7,521 nt of DNA from assembly GCA_913009915.1 (NCBI GenBank), contig CAJVYZ010000126.1, positions 1 to 7,521 of the forward strand. Direction: 5' to 3'. Position numbers and translations under genes: made by a program. This document shows positions 1 through 6,825 of this stretch, one piece after another. Origin of the DNA: an uncultured Gemmatimonadota bacterium (GTDB taxonomy: Bacteria > Gemmatimonadota > Gemmatimonadetes > Gemmatimonadales > GWC2-71-9). The notes under the pieces were generated by a model, which saw nothing but the letters and a program-made list of their open reading frames with translations, ran no database searches and was not told the origin of the DNA. Position 1 is the first letter of the stretch; every line of letters begins with the position of its first letter.

Positions 1-195
1 GCCGTCGCGTTCGATCAGAAACCGGCCGACTTTGCCGATTCTACCTTCCAATCATCCCGTACTGACGACCAACTGTTCGAGAGCATCTCGCAGGGTAAGA
101 ACAACATGCCCGGTTTCAGTGCCCAGCTGACGCCTGAACAGATTCGTGGTGTCGTCTCGTACATCAGGATGCTGGGAAACCGCAAGGACCCATAA
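1..195 (+). CDS. C-terminal fragment of a class I c-type cytochrome
   Basis: The first frame is open from base 1 to a TAA at 193-195 and gives 64 residues; the 5' part lies outside the window. The visible part has the usual end of a class I cytochrome c: a PADFAD stretch, a helix with LFESISQGK, then MPGF with the presumed axial heme ligand Met (bases 106-108). A final helix (TPEQIRGVVSYIRML) follows. The CXXCH heme motif would lie upstream and cannot be seen. It is probably a periplasmic electron carrier. It runs in the same direction as the following multiheme complex genes and ends about 100 bases before them, so it may be a redox partner or the first gene of the same operon. The assignment to cytochrome c is firm for a fragment; its exact role is unknown. 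Confidence 0.8.
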   Translation, partial: AVAFDQKPADFADSTFQSSRTDDQLFESISQGKNNMPGFSAQLTPEQIRGVVSYIRMLGNRKDP

Positions 196-285
196 CAGCT
201 CCCTCTCGGATCGGCTCTACGGCGTCACCGCGCTGCGGTGGCGCCCCCGGTCCGGGGATCCGTCCCCTTCAGGGCTCTCCACCCT

Positions 286-297
286 AGGATGGAGGTC
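286..297 (+). promoter_or_regulatory. ribosome binding region for the pentaheme cytochrome
   Basis: AGGA (286-289) and GGAGG (291-295) lie just before ATG 298. AGGA is 8 nt away, which is normal. GGAGG is only 2 nt away, which is unusually close. The alternative ATG at 289 and GTG at 238 have no comparable sequence at normal distance, so this purine tract favours 298, though not decisively. Confidence 0.45.
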
Positions 298-861
298 ATG
301 TCATCAAGACTGGCACTATCCCGCGGATTCAGCACCGTCCTGACGTGGCTGTCACCACGACGTCGTCTGGTGTGGCTCCTGGGAGTAGCAGTCCTCGTGG
401 TGGCCACCGCAACCGTGCTGCGCGCGGCCCGTCAGGCGCCTGTATCGCAGCCGATCGCGTTCAATCACCTGATACATACCCGTGACCTGGAGCTCGGCTG
501 CGAGTTCTGTCACAAGTACGTCCGATCAGGTGCCCACTCCGGGCTGCCCGATGCCGAGAACTGCTCCTTGTGCCACCGGGTCCAGTTGGGCACGTCGGAG
601 GAGGCGGCGAAGCTGACCAAGATGATCAACGATGGCGAGCCGTTGCAATTCAACAAGCTCTTTCGGCTGGCGGACCATGTGTTCTACACCCACAGGCGTC
701 ACGTCGGCATCGCGAAACTCGAGTGTCAGAACTGCCACGGGGCCATTGCCGATACCGAACAGCCGCCGACGCGCCCACTGGTACAGATCACCATGAATCT
801 CTGTCTCGATTGCCATCGCAAGCGTGAGCTGACAGTGGATTGCAACGCATGCCACCGATGA
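298..861 (+). CDS. membrane-anchored pentaheme cytochrome c, QrcA/ActA-like
   Basis: 187 residues from ATG 298. A basic N-terminus is followed by one hydrophobic helix (about 24-41), which should anchor the protein in the inner membrane with the rest in the periplasm. Five CXXCH motifs are visible: CEFCH (68-72), CSLCH (89-93), CQNCH (143-147), CLDCH (169-173) and CNACH (182-186, at the very end). Free histidines before the heme clusters (H57, H60, H127, H132, H135) are good distal-ligand candidates, as in cytochrome c7/NrfH-type proteins. Five hemes, one anchor and position directly before Mo-like, Fe-S and NrfD genes match ActA of alternative complex III and the multiheme QrcA subunit. I infer that it passes electrons between the Fe-S subunits and periplasmic cytochromes. 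Starts at GTG 238 and ATG 289 are in frame. ATG 298 is preferred because the anchor then sits close to the N-terminus and purine-rich sequence lies just upstream. Confidence 0.88.
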   Translation: MSSRLALSRGFSTVLTWLSPRRRLVWLLGVAVLVVATATVLRAARQAPVSQPIAFNHLIHTRDLELGCEFCHKYVRSGAHSGLPDAENCSLCHRVQLGTSEEAAKLTKMINDGEPLQFNKLFRLADHVFYTHRRHVGIAKLECQNCHGAIADTEQPPTRPLVQITMNLCLDCHRKRELTVDCNACHR

Positions 862-874
862 GGAGGCCGAACGG

Positions 875-3235
875 ATGAGCCCATCTCGTCGCAGCTTCTT
901 GTGGACCATGGGCGCCGCCGCGACAGCCTACGGGATACAAGACACTACCAGGGTCTTCTGGAGTCCGGAGCCTGCCTCACAGGCCGGCTGGACTCCCGGT
1001 ATCGAGAAGCATCTCACTTCGACCTGTCTCGTCTGTCCTGCGCGCTGTGGTATTCGTGGTCGCGTGGTCGATGGTAGTCTCATCCGGCTCACCGGGAATA
1101 GCCTGCATCCAATGAATCGTGGCGGCATTTGCCCTCGGGGGGTCGCCGGTGTGCAGATGCTCTACCACCCCGAGCGGATCGCGGCGCCCCTCGTCCGCGT
1201 GGGCCCGCGCGGTGGGGCCAGGTGGCGTGCGGTTTCGCGTGAGGATGCGCTGGTCCTGTTGCTCGAACGCCTCCGGGAACTGAGATCGGCCGGTCACCCG
1301 GAAACCTTGGCCCTGCTGGCTGGTTTCTGCAGTGGCACCATGGAGGACGTGTGGCGCCAGTTTCTCACGGCGTACGGGTCTCCAAACTATGTGGCCGATG
1401 ACTACCAGGACGGCACAGAATCCGTCATGAGGCTCATGCACGGCATCGACCGGCGTCCGGGCTACGACCTGGAACGCGCCGCGTTCGTGCTCTCCTTCGG
1501 CGCTCCGCTGTTCGAATCGTGGTGGTCGCCTCTCCAGGCGTTCGTAGCCTACGCAGATCCCGACGAGCGGAACGGACAGCGGCCACGGTTCGTGCAAGTG
1601 GACACTCGCTTCTCGCGAACGGCGGCCCAGGCTCAGGAATGGGTCGGCATTCGCCCTGACACCCACGGAGTGCTGGCCCTTGGCATTGCCTACGTGATCA
1701 TCAGGGACCAGCTGTACGACACGCGCTTCGTAGCCGACCATGTCTCCGGGTTCGAGGACTCTATCGATGCTGAGGGACATCTTCGAGAGGGCTATCGGTC
1801 CATGGTTCTGCGTTCCTACCGTACCGAGGAAGTTTCGGCCGCAACCGGCGTGCCGGTAGAGCGCATTACTTCGCTGGCCCGTGCCTTTGCCGAGAACCAG
1901 CCTGCCATCGCTGTGTGCGGAATGGACGTTACCCACGCCCAACGAGGGCTCATGGCTGGCATGGCCGTGCACAGCCTGAACGTGCTCATGGGGAGCGTGA
2001 ACCGCCCCGGGGGCGTCTTGTTCGGCCAGGACCCGCCGGTGGCACCCCTGGTCACTCCGGTCATGGACGACACGGCCACCATCGGTCTAGCGCGAGGGCC
2101 TGCCGGCGGTGCCGGGCCGCAACTCGGCGCGCACGGTGCCGCCAACCGTTTCGCCGGGGCGGTAGTAGACGGAGAGGTGACGGTTGACACCATTTTGCTG
2201 TACTACTCCAATCCACTAGCCTCGTCGATTCACCCACAGACGTGGCGTGCAGCTCTGGCACGCGTTCCGTTCATCGTCAGTTTCTCACCCTTCCTCGATG
2301 AAACGACGTCCCAAGCGGACCTGGTGCTGCCGGATCTCCTCCCGTACGAACGGTGGCAAGACGCATCTCCTCCGGCCTCGTATCCCTATCCCGTCTGGGG
2401 CTTGGCGCGTCCACTGGTGGACCCGGGTACCAGCGGCATGCACAGCGGAGACGCCGTCCTGGCGCTCGCGCGACAGTTGGGCGGGAGCGTGGCCGAGAGC
2501 CTTCCCTATGACAGCTTCGAGACACTGCTCAAGCAGCGTGCCCGCGGGCTGTTTGCGGTACGTCGGGGGATGCTGCTGGGCAATGCCTTCGAGCGCCGCA
2601 ACCAGCGCCGGATGGAAGAACGTGGCTGGTGGCTCGCGGAGCATGCTGAGTTCGAGCCGTTCTGGCAGGACCTGGTCGAACGGGGCGGGTGGACGGACCC
2701 CTTCTTCGACCACACCGATCCGGCGAGGTTGGCGCAAACAGCAAGTGGCCGGGTCGAGCTCATGCCCGATGCGTTCGCCCGCGGGGCGGTGGCCGCCGGA
2801 CTCGGCCCAGCTTCCTATCTGGCCCTCGACACGGTGAAATCAGCGGCTTCAACCGATTTCCCGTTGCGCCTCATCCCGTATCGCCTCTCCACCTTGGCAT
2901 CCGGCACGCTGGCGCTGGAACGGTGGATGTCCGAAGCTCCCAGTCTATTCCCCAACGTCCATTGGAACCCATGGGTGGAGGTGCATCCGGAAACCGCGAG
3001 AGCACTGGGGTTCCACGATAGCGACTACGTGTGGGTCGTCTCGAGCCGGGGTCGCATTCGCGCACAACTCAAGGTCTTCCCCGGGACAGCCCCGGATAAC
3101 GTGTGCCTGCCTTACGGACTGCGGCACCCCGACGGAGCGTTGGCCAATCCCCTGCAGCTACTCGATGGCGACCACGATGTCCTGAGCGGTTTGGCATCGT
3201 GGTCGTCCACTTTCGTGCGCCTGGAGCGTGCGTGA
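875..3235 (+). CDS. molybdopterin-oxidoreductase-like catalytic-type subunit (QrcB / ActB N-half type)
   Basis: 786 residues from ATG 875, with a strong AGGAGG (861-866) 8 nt upstream. The N-terminus has a twin-arginine signal (SRRSFL, 4-9, then a small-residue hydrophobic run), so the protein should be exported folded to the periplasm. Cysteines 51, 54, 58 and 86 (C-x2-C-x3-C-x27-C, ending ICPRG) form the N-terminal [4Fe-4S] site of the DMSO reductase superfamily. Middle segments such as YDLERAAFVLSFGAP and the C-terminal domain (HPETARALGF to the LPYG region, about 665-740) are typical of the molybdopterin dinucleotide-binding fold. Where PsrA/PhsA-type enzymes carry the metal-ligand Cys after GTPN, this protein reads GSPN (168-171) followed by YVADDYQD, with no Cys. 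That fits a subunit without a molybdenum active site, as reported for QrcB and ActB, although an Asp ligand cannot be excluded. The neighbours support an electron-transfer role in a quinone:cytochrome complex. A catalytic oxyanion reductase is the alternative. Confidence 0.85.
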   Translation: MSPSRRSFLWTMGAAATAYGIQDTTRVFWSPEPASQAGWTPGIEKHLTSTCLVCPARCGIRGRVVDGSLIRLTGNSLHPMNRGGICPRGVAGVQMLYHPERIAAPLVRVGPRGGARWRAVSREDALVLLLERLRELRSAGHPETLALLAGFCSGTMEDVWRQFLTAYGSPNYVADDYQDGTESVMRLMHGIDRRPGYDLERAAFVLSFGAPLFESWWSPLQAFVAYADPDERNGQRPRFVQVDTRFSRTAAQAQEWVGIRPDTHGVLALGIAYVIIRDQLYDTRFVADHVSGFEDSIDAEGHLREGYRSMVLRSYRTEEVSAATGVPVERITSLARAFAENQPAIAVCGMDVTHAQRGLMAGMAVHSLNVLMGSVNRPGGVLFGQDPPVAPLVTPVMDDTATIGLARGPAGGAGPQLGAHGAANRFAGAVVDGEVTVDTILLYYSNPLASSIHPQTWRAALARVPFIVSFSPFLDETTSQADLVLPDLLPYERWQDASPPASYPYPVWGLARPLVDPGTSGMHSGDAVLALARQLGGSVAESLPYDSFETLLKQRARGLFAVRRGMLLGNAFERRNQRRMEERGWWLAEHAEFEPFWQDLVERGGWTDPFFDHTDPARLAQTASGRVELMPDAFARGAVAAGLGPASYLALDTVKSAASTDFPLRLIPYRLSTLASGTLALERWMSEAPSLFPNVHWNPWVEVHPETARALGFHDSDYVWVVSSRGRIRAQLKVFPGTAPDNVCLPYGLRHPDGALANPLQLLDGDHDVLSGLASWSSTFVRLERA

Positions 3236-3240
3236 AAGGG
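3235..3240 (+). promoter_or_regulatory. ribosome binding site deciding the Fe-S subunit start
   Basis: AAAGGG sits 8 nt before GTG 3249 and directly after the preceding stop codon. The upstream in-frame GTG at 3228 has GGAG only 1 nt before it and would overlap the previous gene by 8 nt. The later ATG at 3264 lacks a good purine tract at normal distance. GTG 3249 is therefore the best start. Confidence 0.55.
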
Positions 3241-3248
3241 CTCGCATC

Positions 3249-3932
3249 GTGACCCGCTGGGGGATGGTGATCGACCTCGATCGGTGCACGGGCTGTGTGG
3301 CCTGCGAGGTTGCTTGCAAGAGTGAGAACAACATCGCAACGGTGCCGCCCGACCAGGCGGCGATGGGACGCGCCAAGAGCTGGATGAAGGTGGTGGCGGA
3401 AGTCGAAGGTGAGTTCCCGGACACTTCGTTGCATTTCTACCCTCGCCCCTGCATGCAGTGTGACAATCCGCCATGTGTCAAAGTGTGTCCCGTAGCCGCT
3501 ACCTACATCAATGACGAAGGCACCGTCGCCCAGATTTATGCACGCTGTATCGGCTGCCGCTACTGCGCCAACGCCTGTCCCTATACCGTGAAGTATTTCA
3601 ACTGGTACGGGCCAGAGTGGGCAGACAGTGAACGTCAACATCTGAACCCCGACGTCTCGGTCCGCCCCAAGGGCGTCATCGAGAAATGCACTTTTTGTCA
3701 TCATCGGCTGCAACAGGCTCGGGAAGACGCCCGCGCTGAGGGGCGAGTGCTGCGGGAGGAAGACTACCAACCGGCGTGTCAAGAGGCCTGTCCAACCGCC
3801 GCCATCGTGTTCGGCGACCTGGAGAACTCGACCCACCGGGTGAGGCAACTGAAAGACGACCCGCGCTCGATGCGCCTGATGGAAGATCTGGGCACCGCCC
3901 CGAAGGTGTACTATCTCAGGCCGAGGGAGTGA
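3249..3932 (+). CDS. four-cluster ferredoxin-type Fe-S subunit (DmsB/PsrB/QrcC-like, ActB C-half type)
   Basis: 227 residues from GTG 3249. The start MTRWGMVIDLDRCTGC is typical of this family. All 16 cluster cysteines are present in four groups: C13, 16, 19, 23; C68, 71, 76, 80 (CMQCDNPPC pattern); C100, 103, 106, 110; and C147, 150, 177, 181. This predicts four [4Fe-4S] clusters, although related complexes can hold one [3Fe-4S]. No signal peptide is seen. In this family the subunit is normally exported together with its Tat-signal partner, here the preceding gene product. It should form the wire between the NrfD-type membrane subunit and the multiheme and Mo-like subunits. It lies 13 nt after the Mo-like gene and 1 nt before the NrfD gene. 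In alternative complex III the equivalent domain is usually fused to the Mo-like part as ActB; here it is separate, as in Qrc. The insert between C150 and C177 is rich in charged residues, as usual for this group. Confidence 0.92.
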   Translation: MTRWGMVIDLDRCTGCVACEVACKSENNIATVPPDQAAMGRAKSWMKVVAEVEGEFPDTSLHFYPRPCMQCDNPPCVKVCPVAATYINDEGTVAQIYARCIGCRYCANACPYTVKYFNWYGPEWADSERQHLNPDVSVRPKGVIEKCTFCHHRLQQAREDARAEGRVLREEDYQPACQEACPTAAIVFGDLENSTHRVRQLKDDPRSMRLMEDLGTAPKVYYLRPRE

Positions 3933-3933
3933 G

Positions 3934-5304
3934 ATGCGCCACGACGTTCGCGAGAAGCTCGCCCGGATGTCCCCTGATGAACAGACCTTGTTGCGGCCGC
4001 TCGTCGAGACCTCTCGCACCTTCTACATCAGTGCAGCGGCTCTAGGGGCCATCGGCCTGTGGGGTCTGTACGCCTACTACCTGCAGGTCCGCTATGGTCT
4101 CGGACGCACCGGTCTCAATCGGCCCGAGTATTGGGGAATCTATATCATCTCGTTCGTCTTCTTCATCGGGATCAGTCATGCCGGCACGCTGATCTCGGCG
4201 ATCCTCCGCGTGGCGAAGGCGGAGTGGCGGCGCTCGATCACACGTTCGGCGGAATTGATCACGGTGATCGTCATCGGGTTCGGCGCCATCCAACCGATCA
4301 TCGATCTCGGGCGTCCCGATCGCGCGCTGAACATCATCTTCAATGCTCAATTCAGGTCGCCCCTTCTTTGGGACGTCATGAGCATCGGACTCTATTTCTT
4401 CAGCTGCACCATCTATCTGTATGTGCCGTTGCTGCCCGACTTGGCGTTGATCCGTGACTCCGGCATCAAGATGCCACGTCTCTACCGGTTCCTGGCGGCC
4501 GGCTACCATGACACACCGGCGCAGCGAGCGCGCCTGGAACGCGTCATCGGCGTCCTGTCTCTCGCCGTCATTCCCATCGCCATATCGGTCCACACGATCA
4601 TCGGCTGGATTTTTGCCATGACCCTTCGCCCGATGTGGCACAGCACGATCTTCGGCCCCTACTTCGTGATGGGCGCGATCTACTCCGGTATTGGGGCGAT
4701 CCTGGTAGCTATGGTAGTACTGCGGCGCGTGTATCACCTGGAGCAATACTTCAAGGACGTCCACTTCGACTATCTGGGCCGCATGCTGCTCCTCTTCAGC
4801 CTGCTGTGGTTCTACTTCACCTTCGCAGAATACCTGACCGTGTTCTACGGCGCAGAACCGGCAGAAATGCGCGTATTTTGGGCAAAGATTTCCGGTCCAT
4901 TCGCCATACCGTTCTGGACCATGGTGCTGGGGGCCTTTGTGATCCCGTTCGTTCTCATGTCGCGACAGGCGACACGGACTCCCCGCGGGACCCTGATCGC
5001 CGGGATGGCTGTCGTTGTTGGCATGTGGCTCGAACGGTACAATATCGTCGTCCCCACCTCGGTGAATCCTATCTGGGAGCTGGAATCTCTCGCCCACTAC
5101 ATGCCCAGCTGGATCGAACTCTCGATCATGGCCGCGACGTTCGCCGGGTTCATCCTCCTGTACATGGTCGCCACCAAGTTCATCCCCATCGTGTCGATCT
5201 GGGAAATACGTGAAGGGCGCCAGGAATCCGTCAAGCAAGTGGCCGACCGCGTGGCAACTTATCTACCCGACAGTTCCCTGCCAGCAGGAGTGGTTGAGTC
5301 ATGA
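3934..5304 (+). CDS. NrfD/PsrC-family membrane subunit, ActC/QrcD-like
   Basis: 456 residues from ATG 3934, with GAGGG (3923-3927) in the end of the previous gene. About ten hydrophobic helices can be seen, roughly at 31-50, 68-91, 106-121, 146-168, 207-230, 238-262, 284-305, 323-342, 352-367 and 395-415. Family hallmarks include SHAGTLISAIL (81-91, with H82), a short WRRSITRSAE segment after it, DLGRPDR (124-130), SVHTIIGWIFA (218-228, with H220) and WLERYN (365-370). The HAGTLISAIL motif is especially like ActC of alternative complex III. Proteins of this family bind quinone near the periplasmic face and have no cofactors of their own. Here it should anchor the complex and oxidise or reduce the membrane quinone pool. 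The stop codon overlaps the next gene's start by 4 nt (ATGA), indicating coupled translation. Family membership is near certain; direction of electron flow is inferred only. Confidence 0.93.
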   Translation: MRHDVREKLARMSPDEQTLLRPLVETSRTFYISAAALGAIGLWGLYAYYLQVRYGLGRTGLNRPEYWGIYIISFVFFIGISHAGTLISAILRVAKAEWRRSITRSAELITVIVIGFGAIQPIIDLGRPDRALNIIFNAQFRSPLLWDVMSIGLYFFSCTIYLYVPLLPDLALIRDSGIKMPRLYRFLAAGYHDTPAQRARLERVIGVLSLAVIPIAISVHTIIGWIFAMTLRPMWHSTIFGPYFVMGAIYSGIGAILVAMVVLRRVYHLEQYFKDVHFDYLGRMLLLFSLLWFYFTFAEYLTVFYGAEPAEMRVFWAKISGPFAIPFWTMVLGAFVIPFVLMSRQATRTPRGTLIAGMAVVVGMWLERYNIVVPTSVNPIWELESLAHYMPSWIELSIMAATFAGFILLYMVATKFIPIVSIWEIREGRQESVKQVADRVATYLPDSSLPAGVVES

Positions 5305-6515
5305 TGTCCATGTCCCCACAGCGCACAGTCATTCGGTGGTCCCTCCGATCGGTCGGTCTCCTCGCATGCTATGGTCTGGCGATGGCACCCGCGCTCGGCG
5401 CACAGAGTGGCTCGGCGATTCCCGGCGACCCGATCGCCGGCGGCAGGATGTTCGTGGCGCGTCAGTGCGTGCGTTGCCACTCCATCTGGGGCAACGGAGG
5501 AACACTCGGGCCCGACTTTGCCACGGTCGGCGCGGGACGAAGCCTCCAGCAGCTTGCCGGCATGTTCTGGAACCATACCCCTCGCATGATGGAAACGGTT
5601 CGGGCGCGAGGCATCGATTGGCCCACGTTCACAGAAACAGAACTGGCTGACGTGATCAGCTACATCTACTATGTAAAACTCTTCGATGAACCGGGGGATC
5701 CAGTCCTGGGAGAGCGGTGGTTCCTCGAGAAGCAATGCATGCAGTGTCACTCGGTAGGTGGCGAGGGAGGGGCGGTCGGCCCACCACTCGACGGATACGC
5801 ACGCTATGTAGCCCCCATCGCGCTATCGCAAGGCATGTGGAACCACGGTCCCAGCATGCAGGCCCGACAAGTTGCTGACGGTATCCCGATGCCGACGTTC
5901 GTTGGCCGGGAGATGGCCGACGTGCAAGCCTACATCCGGCGCACTTCGAATCTCAGGAACCGTGAGGTGGTCTTGCTCCAGCCACCGAATCCGAACATCG
6001 GCCGGGAACTGTTTTCAGCCAAAGGGTGTGTCCGGTGCCACGGACCGGCTGGGAAAGGAACCCGCTACGGACCCAACCTTCTCAAGGCTACGCAACAACT
6101 CAAGGTATCGGAGATCGCCGGCCAGTTGTGGAACCACTCCGCCAAAATGGCCGCGGCAATGAGGGATCGCGGTATCACCTTCCCGCAATTCCGGGGCACC
6201 GAAATGGCGGACGTGATAGCCTTCCTCTACTATCTGCGATTCTATGAAACCGAAGGTGACGCGCAGATCGGCGCGGTGCTGTTCGCCGAAAAAGGGTGCG
6301 CCAACTGCCACACGCCGGTCGATGGAGCTTCCATCGGGCCGGACCTTTCCAAGTCCCAAGCCGTGCTCACGCCGCTGGGACTCGCCACCGCGATGTGGGA
6401 CCATGCTCCCGCAATGTACGACCGAATGCAATCGGCCGAGGTGGAGTGGCCCCGGTTCGAGGGCAACGAGATGCGCGATCTTTCGGTGTTTCTACGCAGT
6501 ATGGCACGCAATTGA
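5301..6515 (+). CDS. exported tetraheme cytochrome c made of four tandem monoheme domains
   Basis: 404 residues from ATG 5301, 10 nt after AGGAG (5286-5290); ATGs at 5304 and 5310 are possible. A signal peptide (basic start, hydrophobic 17-32, likely cleavage near ALGA-QS, 31-36) sends it to the periplasm. Four similar domains follow with heme motifs CVRCH (56-60), CMQCH (146-150), CVRCH (243-247) and CANCH (333-337). Each domain then has GP(x)L/F, a conserved W-N/D-H-x3-M motif (starting 90, 180, 277, 366), an xPxF motif and an EMADV-like final helix. Only domain 2 has methionine in the xPxF position (MPTF, 197-200); the others have WPTF, FPQF and WPRF. The Met or His of the WNH motif may be the sixth heme ligand. 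No transmembrane helix is seen after the signal. Position as the last gene of the operon suggests that it is the soluble or complex-bound electron partner, in the place of ActE in alternative complex III, though it is not obviously homologous to it. Confidence 0.9.
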   Translation: MMSMSPQRTVIRWSLRSVGLLACYGLAMAPALGAQSGSAIPGDPIAGGRMFVARQCVRCHSIWGNGGTLGPDFATVGAGRSLQQLAGMFWNHTPRMMETVRARGIDWPTFTETELADVISYIYYVKLFDEPGDPVLGERWFLEKQCMQCHSVGGEGGAVGPPLDGYARYVAPIALSQGMWNHGPSMQARQVADGIPMPTFVGREMADVQAYIRRTSNLRNREVVLLQPPNPNIGRELFSAKGCVRCHGPAGKGTRYGPNLLKATQQLKVSEIAGQLWNHSAKMAAAMRDRGITFPQFRGTEMADVIAFLYYLRFYETEGDAQIGAVLFAEKGCANCHTPVDGASIGPDLSKSQAVLTPLGLATAMWDHAPAMYDRMQSAEVEWPRFEGNEMRDLSVFLRSMARN

Positions 6516-6548
6516 GCGCCGAGACATCCGGCTCCCGCTAGGCGATCA

Positions 6549-6575
6549 CCCGGAGCACCGCAGGTGCCTCCCGGG
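6549..6575. terminator. intergenic hairpin between converging operon and tRNA
   Basis: Eleven base pairs can form around a GCA loop (6560-6562): GCACC with GGTGC, then A-T, two G-C and three C-G pairs, with single bulged C at 6568 and 6572. It begins 33 nt after the stop of the tetraheme cytochrome and lies 16 nt past the 3' end of the leftward tRNA. It could end transcription from both sides, but neither strand has a clear run of T after it, so intrinsic termination is uncertain. Confidence 0.35.
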
Positions 6576-6590
6576 CGCGCACTTACGGAA

Positions 6591-6663
6591 TGGAGCGTGC
6601 CGGAATCGAACCGGCGACCCCCTGCTTGCAAAGCAGGTGCTCTCCCAACTGAGCTAACGCCCC
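6591..6663 (-). tRNA. tRNA-Ala (anticodon TGC)
   Basis: The minus strand folds into a complete 73-nt cloverleaf. The acceptor GGGGCGT pairs with ACGCTCC and includes G3-U70, the identity mark of alanine tRNA. The D-arm is GCTC/GAGC. The anticodon stem is CCTGC/GCAGG with loop TTTGCAA, so the anticodon is TGC. A five-base variable loop, a T-stem GCCGG/CCGGC with loop TTCGATT, and discriminator A follow. CCA is not encoded (TTC follows on the minus strand), so it must be added after transcription. It stands alone, not beside rRNA or other tRNAs in this window. Confidence 0.98.
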
Positions 6664-6770
6664 GCGGCCAAGACGCGCCACAACACTCGTGGCTGGCCTG
6701 TGAAAATAACCCCCACCAGTGCCGGATTCCATCCCGCCTGCCCACCCTAGCGGCACCGACCCCGTCGGGC

Positions 6771-6776
6771 TACAAT
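6771..6776 (+). promoter_or_regulatory. candidate -10 box for the lipoprotein gene
   Basis: TACAAT differs from TATAAT at one base and lies 49 nt before the preferred start at 6826. No convincing -35 hexamer is found 16-18 nt upstream. The box sits inside a perfect inverted repeat, GGCTA-CAA-TAGCC (6768-6780), which could be an operator or a coincidence. Confidence 0.4.
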
Positions 6777-6812
6777 AGCCATCGGAATCTCCCGTCATAT
6801 CCCTTGACCCAT

Positions 6813-6818
6813 GAGAGG
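6813..6818 (+). promoter_or_regulatory. ribosome binding site deciding the lipoprotein start
   Basis: GAGAGG lies 7 nt before ATG 6826. It overlaps the upstream in-frame ATG at 6811, which itself has only pyrimidine-rich sequence before it. Start 6826 also gives a more typical short lipoprotein signal. Confidence 0.55.
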
Positions 6819-6825
6819 CTCTCCC

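Noticed and set aside
977..1972. Minus-strand open frame of 331 codons opposite the Mo-like gene
   Set aside because: There are no recognisable motifs, and it lies wholly inside a gene with a Tat signal and Fe-S cysteines in the right places.
3069..4019. Minus-strand open frame of 316 codons across the Mo-like/Fe-S/NrfD junctions
   Set aside because: It crosses three well-supported genes on the other strand, and the translation shows no domain features.
4042..5238. Long minus-strand open frame of 398 codons opposite the NrfD gene
   Set aside because: It is the antisense of a clear ten-helix membrane protein. Its translation is a hydrophilic D/E/H/R-rich sequence with no family motif, which is a typical mirror of hydrophobic codons in GC-rich DNA.
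875..5304. Respiratory arsenate reductase (ArrAB plus NrfD), suggested by the nearby arsC-like fragment
   Set aside because: The Mo-like subunit lacks the Cys ligand region of ArrA. It is preceded by a pentaheme anchor typical of Qrc/ActA systems, and the arsC fragment is separated by a tRNA, a lipoprotein gene and a terminator on opposite strands.
6804..6809. TTGACC as a -35 box for the lipoprotein gene
   Set aside because: It lies only about 17 nt before the start codon, so a matching -10 would fall inside the coding region, and no such hexamer is present there.
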